Source: JAQICJ01 sp041686345 (GTDB lineage: Bacteria; Myxococcota_A; Polyangia; HGW-17). Taken from it: DNA of 10,486 nt. The stretch covers positions 1-10,486 of the forward strand of contig JAWLEA010000122.1 in NCBI GenBank assembly GCA_041686345.1. Reading direction: 5' to 3'. The position numbers were made by a program, and so were the translations under genes. Below are positions 1 through 6,469 of this stretch, piece after piece (positions within the stretch are counted from its first letter, which is position 1; every line of letters begins with the position of its first letter). The notes beneath the pieces are model-generated. The model was given only the letters and a program-made list of their open reading frames with translations. It searched no databases and was not told the origin of the DNA.

Positions 1-126
1 AATTTTAATTGATCTGCTTTGTCATAACTTCTTGAAATAGCATCAACTATATCTGCGAAGTTATTCCGCGCATCTCAATCAAACTTCTTCCCCAGCCAAT
101 AACACCACTTCTGGGATGAGAACTAG
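1..126 (+). repeat. Intergenic structured repeat, copy A
   Basis: This stretch aligns without gaps to 8502-8627, with 107 of 126 positions identical by hand count. It can fold as two hairpins. Hairpin 1 is an 8-bp stem 24-31/57-64 (ATAACTTC/GAAGTTAT) capped by 34-35/52-53 and 37-40/47-50 around a six-base loop at 41-46. Hairpin 2 is 85-88/119-122 and 91-95/111-115 (CCCAG/CTGGG). Differences from copy B preserve every one of these pairs. The left part of the element, if like copy B, would lie before the window. The right end (CTAG, 123-126) overlaps the stop codon of the minus-strand gene. The repeat is seen directly; function and mobility are unknown. Confidence 0.85.
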
Positions 127-2123
127 TTAACCGGCAAATTTTCCCAACTGATGAGCCCATTTTCTTCTTCTATATAATAAATGTAGTTGGCACTGATATT
201 CTCGATTACCGTAGAAGTATTGCCGGTATTGGGCCAGATTATCTCCAGCCTTTCGATTTCGCAGGAATCTCCCAATCCGAAATGAAGATCAAGGGGGGTC
301 TGAATACCAAAATGTCCAAAACCGGATTGCAATTCGCGGGTCATAGTAACTCCGTCCACCGTAACCTTGACTAGAGCTCCAATAGCTGAGGTGTTGGAAT
401 AACCGTAACCTCCCTTGCCCTGAAGACGGAAAACAACTCGGTTGGCATCGGAACCGCCGTTGTTTTGCCATAAACGCACCCTGGGTTCATCAAAAATACA
501 ATCTTCATCCGAGGAGGAACAGCGCATGGTACTGAAACCGATGAGAATATCCAGATCACCGTCCTGATCGTAATCAAGCCAAGTCGTCCCCACTGCCCGG
601 GGAGAATCTACTCCTTCTTCCAAGGCTGCTTCTTCAAAAGTGTTGTCTGATTTTTGGCGGAAAATACGAAATCTGGTCTGAGGATAATCGGAATCGCCCA
701 CCATGATGTCGAGAAGACCGTCGTTGTTGTAATCGATAGCCATAGCAACGATATCACCCTCATTCCAGTCGCTGATAGTATGTTCGCGATCCAATCCGCT
801 GGCTTCAAGCCCGGGTCGCTCAAAGGAGATCGGAGTTTCGCCCGTATTATACAAAGCTTCGGAAGGGTCGGAAGAATCTCCGATGTGCCAGTGACGAATA
901 GAAGCATGATAGACATCCATTTGTCCGTTATTGTTGAGATCGGCACAAACTGTGGTGAAGGTATTACCGGCATTTCTCCAAGGCTGATCGTCATATCCCA
1001 CATTCCAATAATCGTTATCACACTGAATCATTTGCTGCCCTGGTTCAACTTCATCACATTCGGGACCCGGGTTAACCTGGCAATGACAGATATAAAACTG
1101 GTTGTCAGAATAATCGGTATTGTCATCGGCAGCAAAGCCACTGGATAAGGAATGATCTTCGTAAACACCCTCTCCATCATTTATCCAGAGCATATTATAA
1201 GCTCGACCGTAACTTGAGGAAAGAAGATCGGGAGCGCCATCCTGGTTGATATCGCAAACGGTAACTCCGTAAGTGGGTTTGTGGTTGCGATTATTTTCGT
1301 TGCCGCTTGTGGTTGTAGTAATAGAACTCATAGAGGTATTGTCGGTGAAAGTTCCCATGCCGCTGTTGCGATAGAGGCGATCCTGCTGGGGAGCAACACC
1401 AAATTGCATGTAAAAATATCCCATAAAAATATCGAGATTACCGTCTTTGTTGAAATCGGTAAGAGCGGCTGCAGAAGCACTGTAATTGCTTTCATCGGAA
1501 AAGGGGAATTCTTCATCCACCAGGGTAAAATTGCCACTGCCATCCCCGGTAAGAAGTACTGTGCGATCGATAATTTCTTCTTCGTCAGTTGGTGCATAAA
1601 CAACAGAAAGCAGATCAATATTGTGATCATTGTCAAAATCACCGGCAACGGCAAAACTTGCACCTCGACCACGTTCATCGGTTCCAGGGATAAGATCGTA
1701 ACCGGAAGCGGCTGTATGATCTACAAAGATTCTTTCACCGGGATTATCAGGATCTTCAACATTAAGCAAAATTCTTTTGCCACGCTCCGAAGGAAGAGCA
1801 GCAGTTTCATCTCTTTTGCCTCCGTTGGTTTTGTGAATAATCAGATCCGGATAACCATCGCCGTTGAGATCAACTGCTCCCAGCCTGTTGCCAAGCACAT
1901 GTTCATTGGTGGGATCAAGTTTGACTTCTTCTGAAACATCAACAAATTCAACCTCGGTGGAAGGAGTACTCTGACACCGGAGTTCAGGCAAATTCTGATT
2001 GTTGGTATTGTTGGTATTGTTAATGTTGTTGTTATTGGCGTTATTGTCGCCAACATCGTCATCGTCGCAAGAAACGATTAAAAATAGACAAAGGGATATA
2101 ATTGAAAATTTAATTATATTCAT
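123..2123 (-). CDS. FG-GAP/VCBS beta-propeller lipoprotein with ASPIC/UnbV domain (CRTAC1-like)
   Basis: This is probably an exported, lipid-anchored surface or periplasmic protein; no enzyme activity is predicted. Residues 1-18 form a lipoprotein signal peptide ending in LIVS, with lipidated Cys19 followed by Asp20-23. An Asn/Thr-rich linker covers residues 27-44. Seven calcium-binding DxDxDGxxD-type loops of FG-GAP/VCBS repeats begin near residues 85, 162, 223, 291, 395, 464 and 517, suggesting a seven-bladed propeller. The fifth loop has Asn where the third acidic residue is expected. A Cys-containing insertion (Cys346, 348, 356, 368) sits between loops four and five, and another Cys pair is at 535 and 542. 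Residues about 570-650 match the ASPIC/UnbV domain, with the FGLG and IEIIWP-like core. The start ATG is preceded by GAGAG (complement of 2130-2134) six bases upstream. The TAG stop lies in repeat copy A. The gene is divergent from the amidase gene. The family call is strong; the ligand is unknown. Confidence 0.93.
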   Translation of the reverse strand: MNIIKFSIISLCLFLIVSCDDDDVGDNNANNNNINNTNNTNNQNLPELRCQSTPSTEVEFVDVSEEVKLDPTNEHVLGNRLGAVDLNGDGYPDLIIHKTNGGKRDETAALPSERGKRILLNVEDPDNPGERIFVDHTAASGYDLIPGTDERGRGASFAVAGDFDNDHNIDLLSVVYAPTDEEEIIDRTVLLTGDGSGNFTLVDEEFPFSDESNYSASAAALTDFNKDGNLDIFMGYFYMQFGVAPQQDRLYRNSGMGTFTDNTSMSSITTTTSGNENNRNHKPTYGVTVCDINQDGAPDLLSSSYGRAYNMLWINDGEGVYEDHSLSSGFAADDNTDYSDNQFYICHCQVNPGPECDEVEPGQQMIQCDNDYWNVGYDDQPWRNAGNTFTTVCADLNNNGQMDVYHASIRHWHIGDSSDPSEALYNTGETPISFERPGLEASGLDREHTISDWNEGDIVAMAIDYNNDGLLDIMVGDSDYPQTRFRIFRQKSDNTFEEAALEEGVDSPRAVGTTWLDYDQDGDLDILIGFSTMRCSSSDEDCIFDEPRVRLWQNNGGSDANRVVFRLQGKGGYGYSNTSAIGALVKVTVDGVTMTRELQSGFGHFGIQTPLDLHFGLGDSCEIERLEIIWPNTGNTSTVIENISANYIYYIEEENGLISWENLPVN
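1992..2045 (-). repeat. Asn/Thr codon tract (linker of the CRTAC1-like lipoprotein)
   Basis: This is a run of AAC, AAT and ACC/ACA codons encoding residues 27-44, almost all Asn with two Thr, one Ile and one Ala. It sits just after the lipid anchor and is probably a flexible spacer holding the propeller away from the membrane. Its repeated triplets could expand or contract by replication slippage. Confidence 0.8.
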
Positions 2124-2156
2124 AAAATACTCTCAAAATTAATGTTAATAATCGTA

Positions 2157-2179
2157 AACCCCCATTGTGAGATGGGACT
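2157..2179. repeat. Fragment of the repeat-family terminal hairpin
   Basis: The first ten bases (AACCCCCATT) are identical to 8602-8611. The rest matches 8612-8625 with one gap and a few changes, including the GGGA-CT end. It contains the small palindrome CCCAT(2161-2165)/ATGGG(2172-2176). It lies between the divergent genes, inside the likely 5' leader of the minus-strand lipoprotein mRNA. The similarity is short, so common origin is likely but not proven. Confidence 0.5.
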
Positions 2180-2184
2180 CATTG

Positions 2185-2212
2185 ATTGTAGCAGATAAAC
2201 CAGAAAAAATAA
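2185..2212 (-). promoter_or_regulatory. Candidate promoter for the CRTAC1-like lipoprotein gene
   Basis: On the minus strand, an extended -10 TGC-TACAAT is the complement of 2185-2193. TACAAT matches five of six consensus bases. A weak -35, TTATTT (complement of 2207-2212), lies 16 bases upstream. Transcription would start near 2178, giving a leader of about 55 bases that contains the repeat-like palindrome. This rests only on consensus matching to housekeeping sigma factors. Confidence 0.35.
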
Positions 2213-2215
2213 GGG

Positions 2216-2245
2216 TTGCATTTGAAAAACCAAGAAAAATAACCT
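2216..2245 (+). promoter_or_regulatory. Weak candidate promoter for the amidase/transglutaminase pair
   Basis: TTGCAT (2216-2221) is followed after 18 bases by TAACCT (2240-2245). The start codon at 2257 is very close, so the leader would be only a few bases. That fits the absence of a visible Shine-Dalgarno sequence, but it may equally mean the true promoter is elsewhere. Confidence 0.2.
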
Positions 2246-2256
2246 AAAAACGGATT

Positions 2257-3129
2257 ATGATTTTTTCATTTTTTTACCTGATCACAATTAATCTGGTTTC
2301 CCCTTCCCATCTTTGCGATATTGACAATGTTTCAAAAGCCAGATTTCTCACTAATCCTGTTTATCTGCAAAAAATGTTCAATCAGGCTAAAAATAAAACT
2401 CTGAAGCAGAAAATAAATTTCTGGAGCCGTCTTTTCCTGGGAACTCCTTATGAAGTCGATCCTCTCGGTGAAAGTACCGGTCAAGATCCGGATCCTCTGT
2501 TCAATCCCTGCCGGGTTGATTGTGAAACCTATGTGGAACAGGTAATTGCCCTCAGCCTCACCTCCAATTATAACCAGTTCATCAATAAACTCAATCAGAT
2601 GCGCTATCACGGCGGCATTGTCGATAATGACCGCCGTTTTTACACCATTTTGCTCAGTTGGTTGCCCAACAACCTCAAACTCGGCTATCTCCGAGATACC
2701 TCCCATTTTATTACCAATAAATACGGCAAAATCAGCCGCCGGATAGATCCACACTTCAAATGGCGCTATAAATTCAGACACCGCATGAAACAGATGGGTA
2801 AATTTGCTCCCGATGGTCTGGCCATTGCCAAATATGTCCCCATAGGCCTGCTCCAAGAACACTTCAAAAAAATAAAAACCCCTGCGATTGCTTTTCTTGT
2901 AGGTTCCAAACAATACAAAAACCCTTTTCTTATCACCCACATGGGATTGGTTCTCACCAACCCGAAAGGGCAGGTTATTTTCCGCCACGCTTCCAGAACC
3001 AAGGGAGTAAACCAGGTGGTAGAACGTAAATTCATAAATTACATCAAATCTGTAGATAAATATTTCAACAAAAAAAAGAATCGCAGATTTGTCCCGGGCA
3101 TGCTTATTTATTCAATAGTCCAACCCTGA
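2257..3129 (+). CDS. DUF1460 family secreted amidase-like protein (NlpC/P60-type cysteine fold)
   Basis: Members of the DUF1460 family (N-acetylmuramoyl-L-alanine amidase-like) are related to NlpC/P60 papain-fold enzymes and are thought to cut peptidoglycan or its fragments; that role here is inference. Residues 1-17 form a hydrophobic signal sequence, so the protein is probably periplasmic. Hallmarks seen are GTPYEVDPLGE (62-72), the nucleophile region VDCETYVEQ with Cys89, THMGLVL with probable catalytic His228, and FRHASR with His244 followed by a VNQVVE segment. At 290 aa it is a normal length for the family. An in-frame stop at 2245 rules out a longer upstream start. No clear ribosome-binding site precedes the ATG. 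The next gene starts 18 bases downstream, so the two are probably co-transcribed. The family call is confident; the substrate is not known. Confidence 0.9.
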   Translation: MIFSFFYLITINLVSPSHLCDIDNVSKARFLTNPVYLQKMFNQAKNKTLKQKINFWSRLFLGTPYEVDPLGESTGQDPDPLFNPCRVDCETYVEQVIALSLTSNYNQFINKLNQMRYHGGIVDNDRRFYTILLSWLPNNLKLGYLRDTSHFITNKYGKISRRIDPHFKWRYKFRHRMKQMGKFAPDGLAIAKYVPIGLLQEHFKKIKTPAIAFLVGSKQYKNPFLITHMGLVLTNPKGQVIFRHASRTKGVNQVVERKFINYIKSVDKYFNKKKNRRFVPGMLIYSIVQP

Positions 3130-3147
3130 AGGCAAAAATTTTTTTAT

Positions 3148-6100
3148 ATGCTCTACTTGATTTTATTTCAGTTGTTTCTGGCTTTAAATTCTTCGCCTTC
3201 ATCTCTTGAAGAAAAGATCTTCCGAAAACAACTCCAATCTACTCGCAAACCCTTTTCCACTTTGTGCTATATTCACAAGTTCAAAGATTTTCTGCTTCCC
3301 CGGCAAAGCCACCGGCTTATAAGCAACTTTCTGGAAAAAATTCCTCCCGACCAGACCCGATATCTTGCTCCCCTGGCTTTGAAAACAGGATTTCCATTTA
3401 AAATTCTTGAACAATTGCAATTGAAACGGATTAAAAAATTCAGAGTTAAAACTGCCAAAACCGCTTCCACCGTTTATACCGATTCTCACAGCCGCATCCC
3501 CCTGCTCAGCATTTACAAAACAAACCAATATCCCCTGGAAGCTGCTTTTGATATTTCCATCGCTCAAAATTCCGTTATTTCATTCTGGCTTAGAATCGAT
3601 GCTGATTGGAGTTTAAAAACTATTGTTTCCAAAGGAAAAACCAATACCGTACCCATAATTTACCAGGGAAATTCCGATTGGAAAACCCGCAAATTATCGG
3701 TGCACCTTCCTCCGGGAAATTATCGTTTTGTTCTCACTTTCAAAACTGAGCCCCAAACCACTCCCTGGCTCGTTTATCAAAAGGAAATTTCTTCTTTAAA
3801 AAACAAAACCGGCAAATTCCAAATGAAGGTTTCACCCTATTCTTCCCCTCTGCAAAAACAAGAAGAGCATCATCTGCTTACAGGAAAATTTCTCAACAGC
3901 AAAACTGATCTTTTGGCTAAATCGGTTAATCCCTTTCTCCAGGCAGAATATTTTATCAAAAACAATAAATCTCCTCTGTCATCCCTTCCTCAGACCAAAT
4001 CCGGGAAAATCAAATACCAGAATCTACTGGTAACAGCAAAGTGGTTCCTCAAACAAAATCGCCAAAAAAAAGCCTTCAACTATTACAAGCAAGCCCGAAA
4101 ACTCTATCCTCACGCACTTAAAGTCCGACTTGAACTGGCTGATATGCGATCTCGCCTGGGAATCACCCTGACTGCCCTGACTACCATCAAAAAAATGGTG
4201 AAAAAATACGGAAAATTGCCGGTTTTGCTGGAATATGGATCTCACCTCAATCAAAATGCAGATCTGAATAATCCCCGCTGGAACCGCGAACTCCACCTTG
4301 CCAACAAAGAATGTGGAAATTGTGCTTTTTTCCATGCTCTCGATCTGTTGAAACAGGGTAAAAAGACGGAAAGTTGCCATCTTTTGGCCCAAAACTGGAA
4401 AAACAACGGTCATTTTGACTCTTTGCTGATCATGGACAAAAATTCCTGTTCTCTTCTGGCTAAATTCAATTTTTCCCGGACACAACTAAAATTGAACTCC
4501 ATAAAACATTCACCTTCCGGTAATTACGCCAACTTTAAAATCAATAATCCTCAAAAAATTTTTACTTCCATCATCAACAAACACCGAATATCTCCAGAAA
4601 AAATCCGCAAATATTTCCAGGCTGATTTAAAAACAGGAGTTCTGGCAGATAAAAAAATCATTTATCTTAACCGCCAAAAACACCGTCACTATTTCCACCA
4701 GCGCCTTTTGTGGCTCAAAAACAAAAGCACCCTGGCTGCCTTTAAGCAATTCCGGATAGTTCATTCGGAGCAAAAAGAAAAACTCGACTTGGTTGCAGCC
4801 CGTATCTACAGAAAAAACGGCGTAATTTTACAATCAAATTCCATTCAAACTTCCAAGGTATTTAACCGCAAAACCTCCATTTACTATGATCTTACCAGAA
4901 CAACAATCAATTTTTCCCAGGCCCGAATTGGTGATATTATCGAAATAGCCTATACCGTAAAAGAACTTCCTTCCTCCAGAAAACTCAAAAACATCTACTT
5001 TGGAGATATGTTGCTCTTTCAGGAAAACAATCATAATCGAGCTCTTTCAGAAATCTCCATTTACCATCCCAAATCATTTCGGCTCCAAACTTCTCTTTCC
5101 CGACTTAAAACAATCAAACCCCGAATTTCTACCTGGAAAAATCTGAAAATAATCACCTACCGCGGTAAAAATATTAAAGGAGTTAAAAACGAATGGTCCA
5201 TGGCCGGTCCCGGTGAAACTCTGGCCCTGGTCAAAACCGGGCTGGCATACAGTTGGCGGGAGTTGGGCAAAAAATACCACGATTTCATCAAAAACAACTA
5301 CCATTCCAACCGCCAAATTCAGAACCTGGTCAAAAAACTGACCGCCGGCACCACTTCCAGACAGCAAAAAATCAAAAATATCCATCGCTATATTTTGAAA
5401 AATTATCGTTATATCTCCTTGCAATTCGGTCTCCATGATTACCACCCCTACAAACCCGTTGAAATTATCAATCGCAAATTCGGTGATTGCAAGGATATGA
5501 CCCTGCTTTTGGTTTTGATGCTCCGCGAAGCCGGAATCAAAGCTCTTCCTGCCCTGGTTAGAACCCGCAACTGGGGAAAAATAACCTGGGATGTTCCTTC
5601 TCTGATCCCCTTCAATCATGCCATCGTTTATCTTCCCCGAGAGAATAAATGGATAGACGGCACCGAAAAATATCTCCTCTACCCCTGGTTTCCAAGCAAT
5701 CTTCAAAACCGCAAAGCCCTGGTTATCTCAAAGCAGGGAGGATATTTCAAAAAAATCAATACTCGGCCAGCCGACAAAAACACCGAACTGCGTCAGGGCA
5801 CCATCAAATTGGCTCGGACCGGAAGCGCCACCATCAGGGAAAAGATCATCGTAAATGGACTTGGACAAAAAAACTGGCGATTTTACCTGGAGCGTAAACA
5901 GCTCCCGGATCTTATCTCCAATATCGGCAAGATCACCAAGCTCAAAACTACCAATCTTGAAAACCTCAACTCGCCCCTGCAAATTCAGGTTGAAGTTTCT
6001 TCTCCATCTCTTTTCAGTCGCGAAAACAACAAACTGGTAGGCTCCCCCGGTTTTCACGAAAAAGATCTGCTGAAAAAACTGGTAGTTTCCCGCAACCGCC

Positions 6101-6384
6101 AAAACGATCTCATCCTGGCCTACCGGGGCACTTTTACAAGAAAACTGCAAATAAAAATACCCAGTAATTTTAAACCCCTGCAAAAAACCTCCTCCTGGAA
6201 AATTGATCTTCCCGCCATTGAAATTACTCAAAATACAAAATACAAAAACAATACTCTTTACTTGCACAGAACCATCAAAATCAAAAAACTGCGCCTGAAA
6301 AAAGAAAATTACCCCCTTTTCGCTGCCAAACTAAAACAAGCCCTCAAAAAACTAACCACCAACCTGGTTTTTACCAAAAAATAA
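3148..6384 (+). CDS. Large secreted DUF3857/transglutaminase-core protein with TPR-like region
   Basis: The N-terminus (MLYLILFQLFLALNSSP) looks like a signal sequence. Residues about 125-215 are beta-rich and may be a galactose-binding-like sandwich. Residues about 290-356 contain TPR-like helices (AFNYYKQARKLYP). A CGNC pair is at 389-392. From about 515 to 690 the sequence resembles DUF3857, which commonly precedes a transglutaminase core. The core holds a full predicted triad: Cys781 in FGDCKDMT, His824 in FNHAIVYL and Asp837 in WIDGTEKY. The C-terminal 200 residues are beta-rich and unassigned. Transglutaminase-like bacterial proteins are often peptidases or transpeptidases rather than crosslinkers, so the reaction is uncertain. 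The protein is very rich in Lys. GAAGG at 3128-3132 overlaps the upstream stop and lies 15 bases before the ATG, longer than usual. It probably forms an operon with the DUF1460 gene; both act outside the cytoplasm. Confidence 0.88.
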   Translation: MLYLILFQLFLALNSSPSSLEEKIFRKQLQSTRKPFSTLCYIHKFKDFLLPRQSHRLISNFLEKIPPDQTRYLAPLALKTGFPFKILEQLQLKRIKKFRVKTAKTASTVYTDSHSRIPLLSIYKTNQYPLEAAFDISIAQNSVISFWLRIDADWSLKTIVSKGKTNTVPIIYQGNSDWKTRKLSVHLPPGNYRFVLTFKTEPQTTPWLVYQKEISSLKNKTGKFQMKVSPYSSPLQKQEEHHLLTGKFLNSKTDLLAKSVNPFLQAEYFIKNNKSPLSSLPQTKSGKIKYQNLLVTAKWFLKQNRQKKAFNYYKQARKLYPHALKVRLELADMRSRLGITLTALTTIKKMVKKYGKLPVLLEYGSHLNQNADLNNPRWNRELHLANKECGNCAFFHALDLLKQGKKTESCHLLAQNWKNNGHFDSLLIMDKNSCSLLAKFNFSRTQLKLNSIKHSPSGNYANFKINNPQKIFTSIINKHRISPEKIRKYFQADLKTGVLADKKIIYLNRQKHRHYFHQRLLWLKNKSTLAAFKQFRIVHSEQKEKLDLVAARIYRKNGVILQSNSIQTSKVFNRKTSIYYDLTRTTINFSQARIGDIIEIAYTVKELPSSRKLKNIYFGDMLLFQENNHNRALSEISIYHPKSFRLQTSLSRLKTIKPRISTWKNLKIITYRGKNIKGVKNEWSMAGPGETLALVKTGLAYSWRELGKKYHDFIKNNYHSNRQIQNLVKKLTAGTTSRQQKIKNIHRYILKNYRYISLQFGLHDYHPYKPVEIINRKFGDCKDMTLLLVLMLREAGIKALPALVRTRNWGKITWDVPSLIPFNHAIVYLPRENKWIDGTEKYLLYPWFPSNLQNRKALVISKQGGYFKKINTRPADKNTELRQGTIKLARTGSATIREKIIVNGLGQKNWRFYLERKQLPDLISNIGKITKLKTTNLENLNSPLQIQVEVSSPSLFSRENNKLVGSPGFHEKDLLKKLVVSRNRQNDLILAYRGTFTRKLQIKIPSNFKPLQKTSSWKIDLPAIEITQNTKYKNNTLYLHRTIKIKKLRLKKENYPLFAAKLKQALKKLTTNLVFTKK

Positions 6385-6394
6385 AGCCATTCCG

Positions 6395-6422
6395 TTGAAT
6401 TTCCCGAATATTGTGTTATTTT
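6395..6422 (+). promoter_or_regulatory. Candidate promoter for the FN3-like lipoprotein gene
   Basis: TTGAAT (6395-6400) is followed after 16 bases by TATTTT (6417-6422), giving a leader of about 40 bases before the ATG at 6470. An alternative, TTGAAC (6421-6426) with TAAAAT (6443-6448), has a better -10 but would start transcription at the ribosome-binding site. No convincing terminator separates the preceding gene, so readthrough is possible. Confidence 0.28.
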
Positions 6423-6469
6423 GAACGAAGAATTGCAGCAATTAAAATTTAAACAAGAGGTTTACCTAT

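Noticed and set aside
1..126. Possible CRISPR repeat or tRNA-like gene in the repeated sequence
   Set aside because: There are no short regularly spaced repeats and no tRNA cloverleaf or TTCGA-type T-loop; the repeat is over 120 bases and dispersed.
1281..1934. Long plus-strand reading frame opposite the FG-GAP lipoprotein gene
   Set aside because: It lies wholly inside a gene with clear domains, has no recognisable domain of its own, and its sequence mirrors the repeated calcium-loop codons.
2332..2988. 218-codon minus-strand frame opposite the DUF1460 gene
   Set aside because: It overlaps conserved catalytic motifs of the plus-strand gene and shows no signal or domain features; treated as a shadow frame.
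5074..6267. Two minus-strand frames (210 and 179 codons) opposite the transglutaminase core
   Set aside because: They sit on codons for the catalytic region; composition reflects the reverse complement of a Lys/Asn-rich gene.
6360..6420. Terminator after the transglutaminase-like gene
   Set aside because: Only very short inverted matches such as GGTTTTTACC inside the gene end; no stable stem followed by a T run.
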